Shown: one piece after another, positions 36,499 to 45,014 of the stretch | Layout: every line of letters starts with the position of its first letter | Position numbering within the stretch: position 1 is the first letter of the stretch | Assembly (NCBI GenBank): GCA_002502045.1 | Contig: DAPE01000011.1 | Span: forward strand, 67,662-131,661 | Origin: Candidatus Parvarchaeota archaeon UBA573 | Lineage (GTDB): Archaea; Nanobdellota; Nanobdellia; Parvarchaeales; Parvarchaeaceae | Length of the DNA: 64,000 bases | Reading direction: 5' to 3' | Notes under the pieces: model-generated | Database searches by the model: none | Told to the model about the DNA's origin: nothing | Seen by the model: the letters and a program-made list of their open reading frames with translations, nothing else | Position numbers and translations under genes: made by a program

Positions 36499-36880
36499 CG
36501 TTGGCTAATATATCATCCTTAGCCTTTGCGGAGGCTTTTCCATACACAGCCAACTTAAACTTTTCGTTCTTAAATTTACCGCATACCTTTGAATAGCCTA
36601 GCTCCTTGAGCTTTATTTCATATCTCTCATTATTCATCTTTATCTTTCCTTTGTTTTTAAGTGATTCTATTAGATTGCTTACATTTCCAAGATTCAAAGG
36701 CACTTTTTTAACATTTGAATAATTATAAGTATGTGTATTAGCATGAAAAGACATTAATTTTTGCTGCCCTCTTTTTCCTCCTCCTGCTTTACCTACTCCG
36801 CCTCTGTTACCAGCGTGCCTTGCTCTTTTACCAGAGCCTCTTCCACCTGTAGAACTTCCGCGTAAATGTTTTCTGTTCAT
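36479..36880 (-). CDS. rpl15: Ribosomal protein uL15
   Basis: A 133-aa large-subunit protein. The Gly/Arg-rich N terminus KHLRGSSTGGRGSGKRARH, then GNRGGVGKAGGGKRG, is the 23S rRNA-binding tail; a compact domain ending in KAKDDILANGG follows. It starts 4 bases inside the uL30 stop region (ATGA overlap) and runs into secY. Confidence 0.95.
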   Translation of the reverse strand: MNRKHLRGSSTGGRGSGKRARHAGNRGGVGKAGGGKRGQQKLMSFHANTHTYNYSNVKKVPLNLGNVSNLIESLKNKGKIKMNNERYEIKLKELGYSKVCGKFKNEKFKLAVYGKASAKAKDDILANGGEIYE

Positions 36881-37326
36881 ATCATCCTTTCCAAAAGCTC
36901 ATTTATTTTATCTCCCCTGTAACCAAATGCCCCTTTTAATGAAAAAGGAGCCTTTTTGCCTTTTCTTTCAAAGCCTTTTATAGGAGGGTGAAGATTAAAT
37001 AAATTTTTAACTCCTATATCTTTCATCTTTTTTTCACCTTTTATAAATGCTTCTGAAAATGAAACTATATCCTGTTCCTTTGCTTCTATCTTCTTTTTAT
37101 TGCTGATTCTACCCCTTTTTAATAATAATTTAGCCATAGTTTTAGCGTCTATTTCACCATAAGTAACAACACTGTTGATTTTATTTAGTACACCTTTATT
37201 TTGCAAAGAGTTATCGACTACAACACAGGAATAAAGTTTTTTTAACCCAAAAACTCTAAAGCCTTCTTTTATGGCCCTGTTTTTTCCTATGCCTGATCTT
37301 ATTTTTATAACTGCAATTTTTTCCAT
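36877..37326 (-). CDS. rpl30: Ribosomal protein uL30
   Basis: A 149-aa archaeal/eukaryotic-type uL30. IAVIKIRSGIGKNRAIKE at the N terminus, LYSCVVVDN and the C-terminal FNLHPPIKGFERKGKKAPF segment identify it. Located between uS5 (1-nt gap) and uL15 (4-nt overlap), the standard order. Confidence 0.94.
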   Translation of the reverse strand: MEKIAVIKIRSGIGKNRAIKEGFRVFGLKKLYSCVVVDNSLQNKGVLNKINSVVTYGEIDAKTMAKLLLKRGRISNKKKIEAKEQDIVSFSEAFIKGEKKMKDIGVKNLFNLHPPIKGFERKGKKAPFSLKGAFGYRGDKINELLERMI

Positions 37327-37327
37327 T

Positions 37328-38071
37328 TTAACCTTTTATCCCCAAATTATCTTTTTCTTTACTAAAAAATCTGTAGTAATTAAGCGATTTTAGTGCTTCA
37401 AAAGTTGCGTAGCCTATGTTTATTCTTGTGTTTGTTTGACCGCTTACCTTTGACCATACATCTTTTATTCCTGCGAGTCTCATTATGGTTTTTATATCAT
37501 CCATAACACAGAAGCTTATTCCCTTTGGAGCTGGAAGAAGTGTTACGGTTACTGAACCGCACTTTCCTGAAACTTTAAATGGTATTGAATGACTACCGTG
37601 GCATGCGCACTCCCAGCTTCCACACCCTCTTAGTATACTTATGATGTTTAATTTTGCGCTTTTCAATGCTTTTTCCTTTGCAACCACTGACTCTAAACCT
37701 CTGCCTTTACCTATACCTATATGCCCATTTCCGTCTCCAATAATAGCCATCGCAGAGAAATGTTGCCTTTTTGCCTTAGCAGTTACCTTTTGAGTGTTTC
37801 TAATTGTTCTTCTTTTTCCCCCTCCAAGTTTTCCTTTAGACTGACCAACATAAAGAAAGTCAGATTGAAGATTAGGTAGAAGAAAATCTACTATCTGTGG
37901 CTCTAGTATTTTAAGGTGCTTTTCTAGGATCTCATCTATATCTTTTATTTCTCCACTCTGCACAGCTTTACCGAGTTCGGTCTTGAATTCATATGTTCTT
38001 TCCGGATAAACGTAACTTTGTTCTGTTTTTTTATCTACAACAGCTTCTTTCACAGCTTCTTCATTTTCCAT
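37328..38071 (-). CDS. rps5: Ribosomal protein uS5
   Basis: A 247-aa small-subunit protein. The double-stranded RNA-binding S5 domain is in the middle (NTQKVTAKAKRQHFSAMAI, then GDGNGHIGIGKGRG), and the C-terminal domain has the APKGISFCVMDDIKTIMRLAG helix. Cysteines in RGCGSWECACHG are typical for archaeal S5. It overlaps uL18 by 11 nt. The acidic N-terminal extension (about 30 residues) is longer than in most relatives. Confidence 0.95.
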   Translation of the reverse strand: MENEEAVKEAVVDKKTEQSYVYPERTYEFKTELGKAVQSGEIKDIDEILEKHLKILEPQIVDFLLPNLQSDFLYVGQSKGKLGGGKRRTIRNTQKVTAKAKRQHFSAMAIIGDGNGHIGIGKGRGLESVVAKEKALKSAKLNIISILRGCGSWECACHGSHSIPFKVSGKCGSVTVTLLPAPKGISFCVMDDIKTIMRLAGIKDVWSKVSGQTNTRINIGYATFEALKSLNYYRFFSKEKDNLGIKG

Positions 38072-38570
38072 TCTTTATATTCTCCAATGTTTTATTAAAG
38101 TCTTCTTTTATGTTTTTTACTTTTTCTCCTACCGCAGAAAATTGGTTGCCATTTCTGTTAGGGTAGTAATTTGCTATATGTTCTCCATAAAGCCTTTTTT
38201 CATCTATTTTTATGTCCTCAGAGTGGACATCTACACCGAAATCATGCATTCCTTTTAGAACATAATAAATAAAACTATTTTCTTTTAATGTTCTGTTTCC
38301 TTTGTCAAGTATAACCTCTTTTATGTTTGATTTTTTTCCTAAAAGATAGCCTAGAAGGTATGAAGCAGGAGCATTCTTGTTACTAAAATTCCATCCAAAT
38401 TTCTTTAATTCATTCCCTCTCACCATCGCAAGAGTTTTATCTCCACCGTCTTTATATTCAACTATGTGAGCAATTACTGATTTGTCAGTTTTCCTTACTA
38501 CTAATCGAGGTATACCTGACTTAAGCAATTCAAGCCTTTTTCTATAATTGGTTCTTTTTTCGTTTTTCAT
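38061..38570 (-). CDS. rpl18: Ribosomal protein uL18
   Basis: A 169-aa 5S rRNA-binding protein. The basic N terminus TNYRKRLELLKSGIPRLVVRK and the ASYLLGYLLGKK helix are diagnostic. The C-terminal extension IANYYPNRNGNQFS is archaeal. Overlaps eL19 by 4 nt and uS5 by 11 nt. Confidence 0.95.
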   Translation of the reverse strand: MKNEKRTNYRKRLELLKSGIPRLVVRKTDKSVIAHIVEYKDGGDKTLAMVRGNELKKFGWNFSNKNAPASYLLGYLLGKKSNIKEVILDKGNRTLKENSFIYYVLKGMHDFGVDVHSEDIKIDEKRLYGEHIANYYPNRNGNQFSAVGEKVKNIKEDFNKTLENIKNGK

Positions 38571-39016
38571 TGTCCTGTCCTCTTCATTCCTTCAATATAG
38601 TTTCTCATGTGATTAACACTGTGAAATGAGTTTCCTTTTATCTTTCTATAAAGCACCCTGAAATCCTTTTTATCTATCTTGCCCTGTTTTCGCTGCTTAA
38701 ACAGCTCCTTTCTAAGCGCCCTAACCTTATCTATCCATTCAAAATCCATTCTTGCGGATTTCTCTCCTCTTCTACTTCCTATGCCTTTTCTGTGCCCTCT
38801 CTTTTTCTTTTCATGCAGTGCTCTTGCTCTTGATCTAGACTGACCCTTAAGCATTTTCTTTTTTATAATGCCTTTATCTATGAGGCTCTCTATATCCGCT
38901 CTTGTTATGCCTTCTTTAATGTCCTTAAATTTAGTCGGATCCAACCAAATTCTGCTTTCTCCAACCCTTAGAACATCACTGGCTATTCTTCTTTGCGTCT
39001 TCAGTTTCCCCTGCAT
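38567..39016 (-). CDS. rpl19e: Ribosomal protein eL19
   Basis: A 149-aa protein present only in archaea and eukaryotes. It has the N-terminal LKTQRRIASDVLRVGESRIW domain, the SRSRARALHEKKKRGHRKGIGS rRNA-binding loop and a long C-terminal helix. The 41-nt overlap with the end of eL32 is the longest in the operon; no later ATG would keep the conserved N terminus. Confidence 0.95.
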   Translation of the reverse strand: MQGKLKTQRRIASDVLRVGESRIWLDPTKFKDIKEGITRADIESLIDKGIIKKKMLKGQSRSRARALHEKKKRGHRKGIGSRRGEKSARMDFEWIDKVRALRKELFKQRKQGKIDKKDFRVLYRKIKGNSFHSVNHMRNYIEGMKRTGQ

Positions 39017-39332
39017 AATTTATCACCATTATCTTCTTTTCTTTGCATTTCTCATATATTAATTTTCGCTTTAATGCACCAACTGCTTTTCCTATTATTA
39101 CTATATTTGATTCATTTAATTTATCGAGTTCTTTTGTATTAAACACTCTAACTGGGATTTTACCGGCAATCTTCCCTCTTTTTGAGACTGGAGACATGAA
39201 TCCTTTTGAAGGCATTTTTTTATGTCCCTTCTTACCTACTTTTGTCTTATTCTTTTTACCAGTGGGTTTCCTCCAAGAACTACCGACTCTCTTAAGTTTT
39301 CCAGCATCGTGTTTTGTAAATTCCATAATCAA
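38976..39332 (-). CDS. rpl32e: Ribosomal protein eL32
   Basis: A 118-aa archaeal eL32. Diagnostic parts are FTKHDAGKLKRVGSSWRKPTG at the N terminus (conserved W-R-x-P), KMPSKGFMSP, and the C-terminal NIVIIGKAVGALKRKLI helix. It overlaps the start of eL19 by 41 nt and the end of uL6 by 4 nt. Confidence 0.93.
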   Translation of the reverse strand: MIMEFTKHDAGKLKRVGSSWRKPTGKKNKTKVGKKGHKKMPSKGFMSPVSKRGKIAGKIPVRVFNTKELDKLNESNIVIIGKAVGALKRKLIYEKCKEKKIMVINYAGETEDAKKNSQ

Positions 39333-39850
39333 GGCTTTTTAGTGATAAATACTCCATCTTTAAAGACTCTTCTATCTTTATTTTTTACTTGAATCTTTGA
39401 TTCTATCATACCAGCAAGCTGGCCTACTTTATATTTGTCTATTCCAAAGATAATTATTTTATTTCCTTTTACATCAACTTTCAAATCTTTTGGAATTTGT
39501 ATCTCTCTAGGCTTTCTTTCTCCAACGAAATTTTCTACAACTACTTTATTGCCATTTAACTTTAATGAAGCCGGAAAGTGCATGTAAACTAACTCAAGCT
39601 CTGCAGTGTACAGTTCATTTACTCCTTTTATCATGTTTTTTATATCTGCTGCCAATGTGCCAGCAATAGCTTTCTGGAATTTGTTATCCTTCTCAGATTC
39701 TATAAATAAAGTATCATCTTTCTTCTCTACCTTAAGAAAAGGGTACCTTATCTCTGCTTCCATCTCACCCTCTTTTCCTTTCACTACTACCTTTTTATCT
39801 TTTAGTTCTACATTCGAACCCGCAAGATTTACTTTAAATTTAGTAGACAT
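39329..39850 (-). CDS. rpl6: Ribosomal protein uL6
   Basis: A 173-aa protein made of two repeated L6 domains. The first has NVELKDKKVVVKGKEGEME, the second the IIIFGIDKYKVGQLAGMIE helix and a C-terminal RRVFKDGVFITKK, all typical. Overlaps uS8 by 11 nt. Confidence 0.95.
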   Translation of the reverse strand: MSTKFKVNLAGSNVELKDKKVVVKGKEGEMEAEIRYPFLKVEKKDDTLFIESEKDNKFQKAIAGTLAADIKNMIKGVNELYTAELELVYMHFPASLKLNGNKVVVENFVGERKPREIQIPKDLKVDVKGNKIIIFGIDKYKVGQLAGMIESKIQVKNKDRRVFKDGVFITKKP

Positions 39851-40226
39851 AAGCTAAAAGACTACCTCCAATCATAAGTTTTTTTGCGTCTTCATTTGTA
39901 ATTACGCCTTTATTTGTAGACAAGAGTATTAAACCAAATCCTAATGCTGGCAGGTATCTCTTTTCATACTTGACTATATCCCCAGCCTTTATTGGTATCC
40001 TTGGTCGTATTGACTTGCATTTGTTTAAATGTTCATTTATATCTATTTTTACAAATCCTCCTCTGATGTCGTTTATTATCTCGTAATTATCAATGTATCC
40101 AGCTTTTTTTATTATGTCTAAAAGACTTATCAAAAGTTTGCTGTTAGGACTTACTACACAGGATTTCTTGCCGACTTTCCTAGCGACATTTAAAGTATTG
40201 AATATAGTTGAAAGTGAATCTACCAT
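39840..40226 (-). CDS. rps8: Ribosomal protein uS8
   Basis: A 128-aa small-subunit protein. It begins VDSLSTIFNTLNVARKVGK, followed by SKLLISLLDIIKKAGYI and the C-terminal PALGFGLILLSTNKGV and GGSLLAYVY blocks. It sits 2 nt after uS14. Confidence 0.95.
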   Translation of the reverse strand: MVDSLSTIFNTLNVARKVGKKSCVVSPNSKLLISLLDIIKKAGYIDNYEIINDIRGGFVKIDINEHLNKCKSIRPRIPIKAGDIVKYEKRYLPALGFGLILLSTNKGVITNEDAKKLMIGGSLLAYVY

Positions 40227-40228
40227 AA

Positions 40229-40465
40229 TTAAGCCTCTTTTCCGTATTTTTTGAAACCAAGATCCGGAGCAACTTCCCTAAAACACTGCCTGCAGTAGTT
40301 AAGACCATGAATTTTTATATGGCCTTCCGCTCTATTGCACCTTATACAAAGATGTGCTCTCCTGTCATGTGACTGCATTTTGTGTTTATTAAATTTTATA
40401 AACCTAGCTCTTTTTGCAGGATTAGATGCGTGCACTTTCAATATTTTTTCAAATTGAGTTTCCAT
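40229..40465 (-). CDS. rps14: Ribosomal protein uS14, zinc-binding form
   Basis: A 78-aa protein with the C-x2-C...C-x2-C zinc site (C40, C43, C58, C61) and the C-terminal [14 protein letters not shown]. Archaeal relatives usually have about 50-57 residues; here some 25 basic residues precede the family start, containing a downstream ATG (Met30) that could be the true start. With the longer form, the gap to uL5 is 6 nt, which favours it. Confidence 0.92.
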   Translation of the reverse strand: METQFEKILKVHASNPAKRARFIKFNKHKMQSHDRRAHLCIRCNRAEGHIKIHGLNYCRQCFREVAPDLGFKKYGKEA

Positions 40466-40471
40466 GATTCT

Positions 40472-40978
40472 TTAAATAACCTTTACATTGTATTTATTCT
40501 TTATGAATTCAACAGCCTCTTCTCTTTTTATTAAATGTGATTTTCCGATATGTGATTTATTTCTTTTCTTTGTTATATTAAATCCTTTTCTTGATAGAGT
40601 TACACTAACTGCAATTCCGACTATACCAATGGTATAATCATATTTTGCACCTGGTATATGTATGTATTCTTTTACACCAAATGAGAGATTTCCTCTTTTA
40701 TCAAAATTAGATTCTTTTATTGTATTTTCCATTGCAGTCAGCATCCTTTTTAGTATATCATCTGCATCTTGGTTTCTTAAGGTTGTCTTAACGCCTATTT
40801 CTAAACCCGGTCTAAGGCCCCATTCAGGTATCCTTTTTTTGGTTTCAGTCTTAACTACCTTTGATCCTGATATTTGCTCAAGTAAATTCTTTATTTTTTC
40901 AAGTCTTTCTCCAGGCTCGCCTACTCCAACATTCAAAGTAACTTTCTCAATAAAAATGTCTCTCATTTTATTTTCCAT
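40472..40978 (-). CDS. rpl5: Ribosomal protein uL5
   Basis: A 168-aa 5S rRNA-binding protein. Conserved parts are KVTLNVGVGEPGERLEK, TKKRIPEWGLRPGLEIGVKTTLR, FGVKEYIHIPGAKYD and GIVGIAVSVTLSRKGFN. I place the start at the ATG 40976-40978, one base after the eS4 stop (TAATATG). The longer frame beginning at 41023 adds 15 residues unlike the family and overlaps eS4 by 44 nt. Confidence 0.94.
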   Translation of the reverse strand: MENKMRDIFIEKVTLNVGVGEPGERLEKIKNLLEQISGSKVVKTETKKRIPEWGLRPGLEIGVKTTLRNQDADDILKRMLTAMENTIKESNFDKRGNLSFGVKEYIHIPGAKYDYTIGIVGIAVSVTLSRKGFNITKKRNKSHIGKSHLIKREEAVEFIKNKYNVKVI

Positions 40979-40979
40979 A

Positions 40980-41642
40980 TTACAAAGCCATACAGGATTT
41001 AATCGATGAAACGAATTCACCATCCTTTCCTGAAATTAAAACTGAGTATCCATTGATTTCTTTTATCTTTCCAGTCTTTCCTGCGTTTTTACCGTTGAAT
41101 ACTATAATTTCCTTTCCCTGCTCAAATGGGATCTTGTCTTTTATTTTACCATTTTCAAGATCAAGCACCACTGAATCATTTATCTGAACGTCTGCTTTAT
41201 CATATATTATATTTCTTGCATCGCTCGTAAATAATATGTCTTTAGCCCCCTTTCCTTTATGCTTCGACATTATTTTTACTTTCTTACCATCCATTTTTTC
41301 ATCTTGCTTTATGGCGATTATCTTGCCATTCTCGCTTAACCAAACCAAGAAGTAATCATCCTTCAAGGTTACAATATCAGAAAACCCAACTACATATTTT
41401 TCTTCGTGCACCTTTTTACCATCTACTAAAACCTGCCCGGTTTTTATCAAGTATCTTGCTTCTCTTGCATTATCTGCTACTTTTATCACGTCTCTTAAAA
41501 ACCCAAGTATTGAAACTCCGTATTTATCGCTGTGTTTTCCTGGGAAAGGCTTAACATAATATTTGTATTTTTTCCTAGGTATAACTAAGGAATTTGTAAC
41601 AACGCTTCTCTTAAAATGCTTGGATTCACCGTGTCTTGCCAT
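40980..41642 (-). CDS. rps4e: Ribosomal protein eS4
   Basis: A 220-aa protein with an N-terminal S4 RNA-binding domain (about 40-90: NAREARYLIKTGQVLVDGK) and a C-terminal KOW motif (about 180-210: GKNAGKTGKIKEING). The start RHGESKHFKRSV is typical. It overlaps uL24 by 17 nt. Confidence 0.95.
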   Translation of the reverse strand: MARHGESKHFKRSVVTNSLVIPRKKYKYYVKPFPGKHSDKYGVSILGFLRDVIKVADNAREARYLIKTGQVLVDGKKVHEEKYVVGFSDIVTLKDDYFLVWLSENGKIIAIKQDEKMDGKKVKIMSKHKGKGAKDILFTSDARNIIYDKADVQINDSVVLDLENGKIKDKIPFEQGKEIIVFNGKNAGKTGKIKEINGYSVLISGKDGEFVSSIKSCMAL

Positions 41643-42018
41643 AAGATTCTATTTTTTTTAACCTCCTTCCATCAGACAGATTAAGATCTGTTATTATCAA
41701 AGCTGATGGTCTAATCTTAAAAGGAACTTTATTTCCTTTCTTAGTTATATTTTTAGCAGAGTCAACACTTACTTTTAACTGTTTGGTATAAACTTTGTCT
41801 ACCTTACCTTCTTGTCCTTTAAATTTACCTCTTGTTATTATCACACTATCCCCTTTCTTTAAAAGTATATTTCTAGTCTTGTATTTTGCTCTAAGCTCCT
41901 TTGACAAGTGAACTGAAAGCATCTTTCTTTTTATGTGTAAAGGAGCATTCATCCTGTACTTTCTCTGCTTCTTAGGAGAAGTACTTGAAACCCAATTCAT
42001 ACTAAAGTTATTTTTCAT
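41626..42018 (-). CDS. rpl24: Ribosomal protein uL24
   Basis: A 130-aa protein with the archaeal N-terminal SSTSPKKQRKYRMNAPLHI, the LSKELRAKYKTRN helix and the KOW motif GDSVIITRGKFKGQEGKV. Overlaps uL14 by 4 nt. Confidence 0.95.
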   Translation of the reverse strand: MKNNFSMNWVSSTSPKKQRKYRMNAPLHIKRKMLSVHLSKELRAKYKTRNILLKKGDSVIITRGKFKGQEGKVDKVYTKQLKVSVDSAKNITKKGNKVPFKIRPSALIITDLNLSDGRRLKKIESYGKTR

Positions 42019-42446
42019 ACTATCTTTGATGCTATTTTTGTTATGTTTGGAAAGCGTATAGATATCTCCCTGGCTATAGGCCCTCTTATAATCGTTCCCT
42101 GTGGTTCATATTTATCTATGTCTTTTACTATTGCACATGCATTATCTTCAAATGAAACTCTTGTACCGTCATGTCTTCGGTATTCCTTTCTTTGCCTTAC
42201 TACCACGGCTGGAAATTTCTTATGCACAGTATCTGGAGAGCCTTTCTTTACTACTACGAATATTGTATCTCCTACACCGCACTTCGGCTGCCTGTCCTTT
42301 ACACCATGATAATTCCTTACATTAACAACTTTAACTATTTTTGCTCCTGAATTGTCTGCGACCATTATCCAGCTACCGACGTTTATTGACTTGGAGATCT
42401 TTGCTTTTATGGCCTTTAAACCAGCTCCCTTTCTTCCTGTTCCCAT
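42015..42446 (-). CDS. rpl14: Ribosomal protein uL14
   Basis: A 143-aa protein with GSWIMVADNSGAKIVKVV, GVGDTIFVVVKKGSP, the VVVRQRKEYRRHDGTRVSF loop and GPIARE near the C terminus. Starts 1 nt after the uS17 stop. Confidence 0.96.
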   Translation of the reverse strand: MGTGRKGAGLKAIKAKISKSINVGSWIMVADNSGAKIVKVVNVRNYHGVKDRQPKCGVGDTIFVVVKKGSPDTVHKKFPAVVVRQRKEYRRHDGTRVSFEDNACAIVKDIDKYEPQGTIIRGPIAREISIRFPNITKIASKIV

Positions 42447-42447
42447 G

Positions 42448-42762
42448 TTACTCTAATTTCCTCACAACTACAAATCTTTTCCATCTGCTTATAGGCCTTG
42501 TTTCATATATGACTACTTTATCGTTCAATTTTGCACCAACACATTCTGGATTATGCGCAAGCACTCTGCTTCTAACCTTGACGTACCTATCATACTTTCC
42601 AAGTCTTCTAAAAACAGTCCAACTTACTGAAACGGTCTTATCTGCTTTGGCAGACATGACTACTCCCTCAAACCTCCTTCCATGAACCCTTAATTGCCCG
42701 TGATATGGGCAGTGTGGATCATTGCAGGTATTCTCTGGCTTTTTCAAATCTTCATATAGCAT
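42448..42762 (-). CDS. rps17: Ribosomal protein uS17
   Basis: A 104-aa archaeal-type uS17 with the N-terminal zinc-like CNDPHCPYHGQL, the GVVMSAKADKTVSV strand block and the C-terminal ETRPISRWKRFVVV. It overlaps the Rpp29 gene by 11 nt, the usual archaeal neighbour. Confidence 0.95.
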   Translation of the reverse strand: MLYEDLKKPENTCNDPHCPYHGQLRVHGRRFEGVVMSAKADKTVSVSWTVFRRLGKYDRYVKVRSRVLAHNPECVGAKLNDKVVIYETRPISRWKRFVVVRKLE

Positions 42763-42961
42763 ATTCCCATGGCCTCATAATTATATCATTTCCACTTACG
42801 TTTATCTCTTTGTTATTCATATGTAATATAAATCTGTTTCCATCCTTTATAACTCTTTTTATGCCTTTGCTAGTTTCAAGCAGCAAAGTATTTTTAGTTT
42901 CGTTCACTACCTTACCTTCCAAATTTTTCCCCATTACAATTATTTTAAATCCTATTAGCAT
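42752..42961 (-). CDS. rnp1: RNase P protein component 1 (Rpp29)
   Basis: A 69-aa Sm-like-fold protein of RNase P, the RNA enzyme that trims tRNA 5' leaders. LIGFKIIVMGKNLEGKVVNETKNT (split across the first strands), the VIKDGNRFIL strand and the final G-x-x-I-x-x-RPWE match the family core, in which GxVvdETxNTL and RPxxR are conserved. Archaeal Rpp29 usually has 90-130 residues, so this is a near-minimal form without the N-terminal helical extension. Placed immediately before uS17 as in other archaea. Confidence 0.85.
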   Translation of the reverse strand: MLIGFKIIVMGKNLEGKVVNETKNTLLLETSKGIKRVIKDGNRFILHMNNKEINVSGNDIIMRPWEYAI

Positions 42962-43010
42962 TAGCTATCTTAGAATATTTCAATTTAAAAATGTTTTCAA
43001 ATTCCAAAAA

Positions 43011-43280
43011 TTAGATTAGACCTAGCTGTGTAGCAATATCCATGGCCTGGAATTCCGGTCTTAGTTTAACTATCGCAATTTTTCTAGAATCCATTCTATT
43101 TATTATATTTATACTTTCAACCTTTGCTTTAAGAAGAGATTCTACTTCTTTCTTTATAAGTATCTTATTTGAGTCTTTTGAAACTATAAAAGAGAGTTTA
43201 TTTTCCATTTGCATAAGTCTTGTAGATTTTTCTCCGCTCAAAACACTTATTATATACTTTAGATTTTCTTCCATGCTCAC
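43011..43280 (-). CDS. rpl23: Ribosomal protein uL23
   Basis: An 89-aa exit-tunnel protein that docks SRP and SecY. EKSTRLMQMENKLSFIVSKD, KKEVESLLKAKVESINI and the final AMDIATQLGLI are typical of archaeal uL23. It overlaps uL4 by 4 nt. The gene that should follow, uL2, is missing; after a 49-bp AT-rich gap comes Rpp29. Confidence 0.93.
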   Translation of the reverse strand: MSMEENLKYIISVLSGEKSTRLMQMENKLSFIVSKDSNKILIKKEVESLLKAKVESINIINRMDSRKIAIVKLRPEFQAMDIATQLGLI

Positions 43281-44062
43281 CTAAGATTTTCTATAGCTCC
43301 TTTTGTCCATATTATAAGCCTACCTGGCCTACCTGACTGTGAAACATCATTCATAGATAAAGCTGCAGGGTTTGTTACTTTTATATTTAGATTAGAAAAC
43401 GCTTTTGAGATTTTTTCGCCGTTCTTTACAACTAGAACCATTGCTAACTTTCTCTTATACTTTCTTCCTCTCAATTTTCCCTTACCACTTCTAATGCTTT
43501 TCTGCATAATTCTTTCCATTTCTGGATCTAAACCTAATGAAGACATCAACTTTATTGCTTCCTTTGTTTTCTTTACTGAAACAGCTGAATCGTCTATTAC
43601 TATTGGAAATTCCTTTATTCCGCTTACAGCATGGAACATAGAAACCTTTTTTAAATCAGCAGATGCTGCGATGCCCATATTTATTGCTAATTTTCTTTCC
43701 TTCTTGTTTATCTCCTTAACAAGCCTCTTTTCTGCTTTTGGAGCATGTGCCTGCCTTCCCCCTACTGTATTTGGAGCAACTGCACCAACATAATTGAAAT
43801 TTGTACCAACTCTAGAAAGTGTCTTCCTAGGAGTTCTGTCAAGCCCTCTCCCGTAGCTGGTCTTGAAAGACCTTCTTCTTTTAGTAAGTTCTGCTACTTT
43901 TCTTTTACCTGCCATTGGATCAGTATATTTAAGCTGGAATTTCTCTGAATCCTCTGCTAAAAAAGCCTTTTTGAATGTAGAATAGTTAAATTTAGTACTG
44001 AATACTTTAGGCAATTCAATTTCACCATTCTCTTTTCCATCAGACGAAAATATTTTTACCAT
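43277..44062 (-). CDS. rpl4: Ribosomal protein uL4
   Basis: A 261-aa protein. TDPMAGKRKVAELTKRR, the tunnel loop RGLDRTPRKTLSRVGTNF with GGRQAHAPKAEK, and the C-terminal PGRLIIWTKGAIENL are typical of archaeal/eukaryotic uL4. It begins 1 nt after uL3. Confidence 0.95.
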   Translation of the reverse strand: MVKIFSSDGKENGEIELPKVFSTKFNYSTFKKAFLAEDSEKFQLKYTDPMAGKRKVAELTKRRRSFKTSYGRGLDRTPRKTLSRVGTNFNYVGAVAPNTVGGRQAHAPKAEKRLVKEINKKERKLAINMGIAASADLKKVSMFHAVSGIKEFPIVIDDSAVSVKKTKEAIKLMSSLGLDPEMERIMQKSIRSGKGKLRGRKYKRKLAMVLVVKNGEKISKAFSNLNIKVTNPAALSMNDVSQSGRPGRLIIWTKGAIENLR

Positions 44063-44063
44063 A

Positions 44064-45014
44064 TTACTTTAACAATGTTATTTTTACCGGCTCTGCTTTT
44101 TTTGTAGGCCTTATTGCTTTTCTCATTATAATTAACCTGCTTGCGCTTCCTGGCACAGAACCTTTGAGCACTATTGCGCTTCCCTTTAGATTCCCATAAC
44201 GCTTATACCCACTTGGTATATTAACTTCCTGAGGATCTTTCACTACCTTGAAAACAAACTTATTGTATTCAACTCTTGAATTAAACCCTAATCTACCATG
44301 CTGAGGTATTGTATACTGAACCTTTGCCATGCTCTCTGCACCTAGGTTTCCTGCCTTTCTCCTTGATTTACTTGCATGCACAGGATATATTTTTACACCG
44401 TAACGCTTTACTGATCCTTGAAATCCTTTTCCCTTTGTTATAGCCCCCACATCAACAAAATTACCGTCTTTTATAACTGAAGAGACATCTATTGACTTGC
44501 TCAAAAAATTCTTTGCGGTCTTTAGTTTATCATCAAAATTGCCGCCTACTGCTAATTCAAACATCTCTGGCTTTTTCTTCATACCTATCTCCCAAGGTTG
44601 TGTAGAGACTAGAAGACGCAGGTCATCTGCCTTGCCATTAAAATCATCTAAAGTTTTATTGTTTTCCTTGAATTTTACTTTTCTTTGGACATATTTACTA
44701 AGATTGCTACCCCAACTTTCACCAATTGTTATGCCTTTATTATAAAATTTTACTGCACATACTAACAGTGGGGGACACTCGAGTATAGTAGCGTTTGTCA
44801 TTACTTCCATCTTAAATGTTGGCGAATTCTTGTCTGAATCAATATAAACTAATTGCAACATCCCTGCTTTATATCCTGCAAAACCTCCTATCTCTCCTTT
44901 TTCTAAATCCTTAAAATTATTTACTGTATTATAAGGCCGTTTGCTTTTCTTTATAGGGTAATATTGCAAACTTCCTCTTCTAGGAGTACTCTTCTTAGTT
45001 ATCTGATGTCCCAT
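44064..45014 (-). CDS. rpl3: Ribosomal protein uL3
   Basis: A 316-aa protein beginning with TPRRGSLQYYPIKKSKR, then GFAGYKAGMLQLVYID. The VDVGAITKGKGFQGSVKRYG and HASKSRRKAGNLGAE blocks line the peptidyl transferase centre. First gene of the leftward ribosomal operon, with a promoter upstream at about 45060. Confidence 0.96.
   Translation of the reverse strand: MGHQITKKSTPRRGSLQYYPIKKSKRPYNTVNNFKDLEKGEIGGFAGYKAGMLQLVYIDSDKNSPTFKMEVMTNATILECPPLLVCAVKFYNKGITIGESWGSNLSKYVQRKVKFKENNKTLDDFNGKADDLRLLVSTQPWEIGMKKKPEMFELAVGGNFDDKLKTAKNFLSKSIDVSSVIKDGNFVDVGAITKGKGFQGSVKRYGVKIYPVHASKSRRKAGNLGAESMAKVQYTIPQHGRLGFNSRVEYNKFVFKVVKDPQEVNIPSGYKRYGNLKGSAIVLKGSVPGSASRLIIMRKAIRPTKKAEPVKITLLK

Noticed and set aside
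38868-39342. Plus-strand ORFs opposite eL19/eL32
   Set aside because: Antisense to certain ribosomal proteins; no independent support.
40979-41023. Longer uL5 start
   Set aside because: Adds 15 residues out of family and a 44-nt overlap with eS4; the ATG at 40978 gives a 1-nt spacer.
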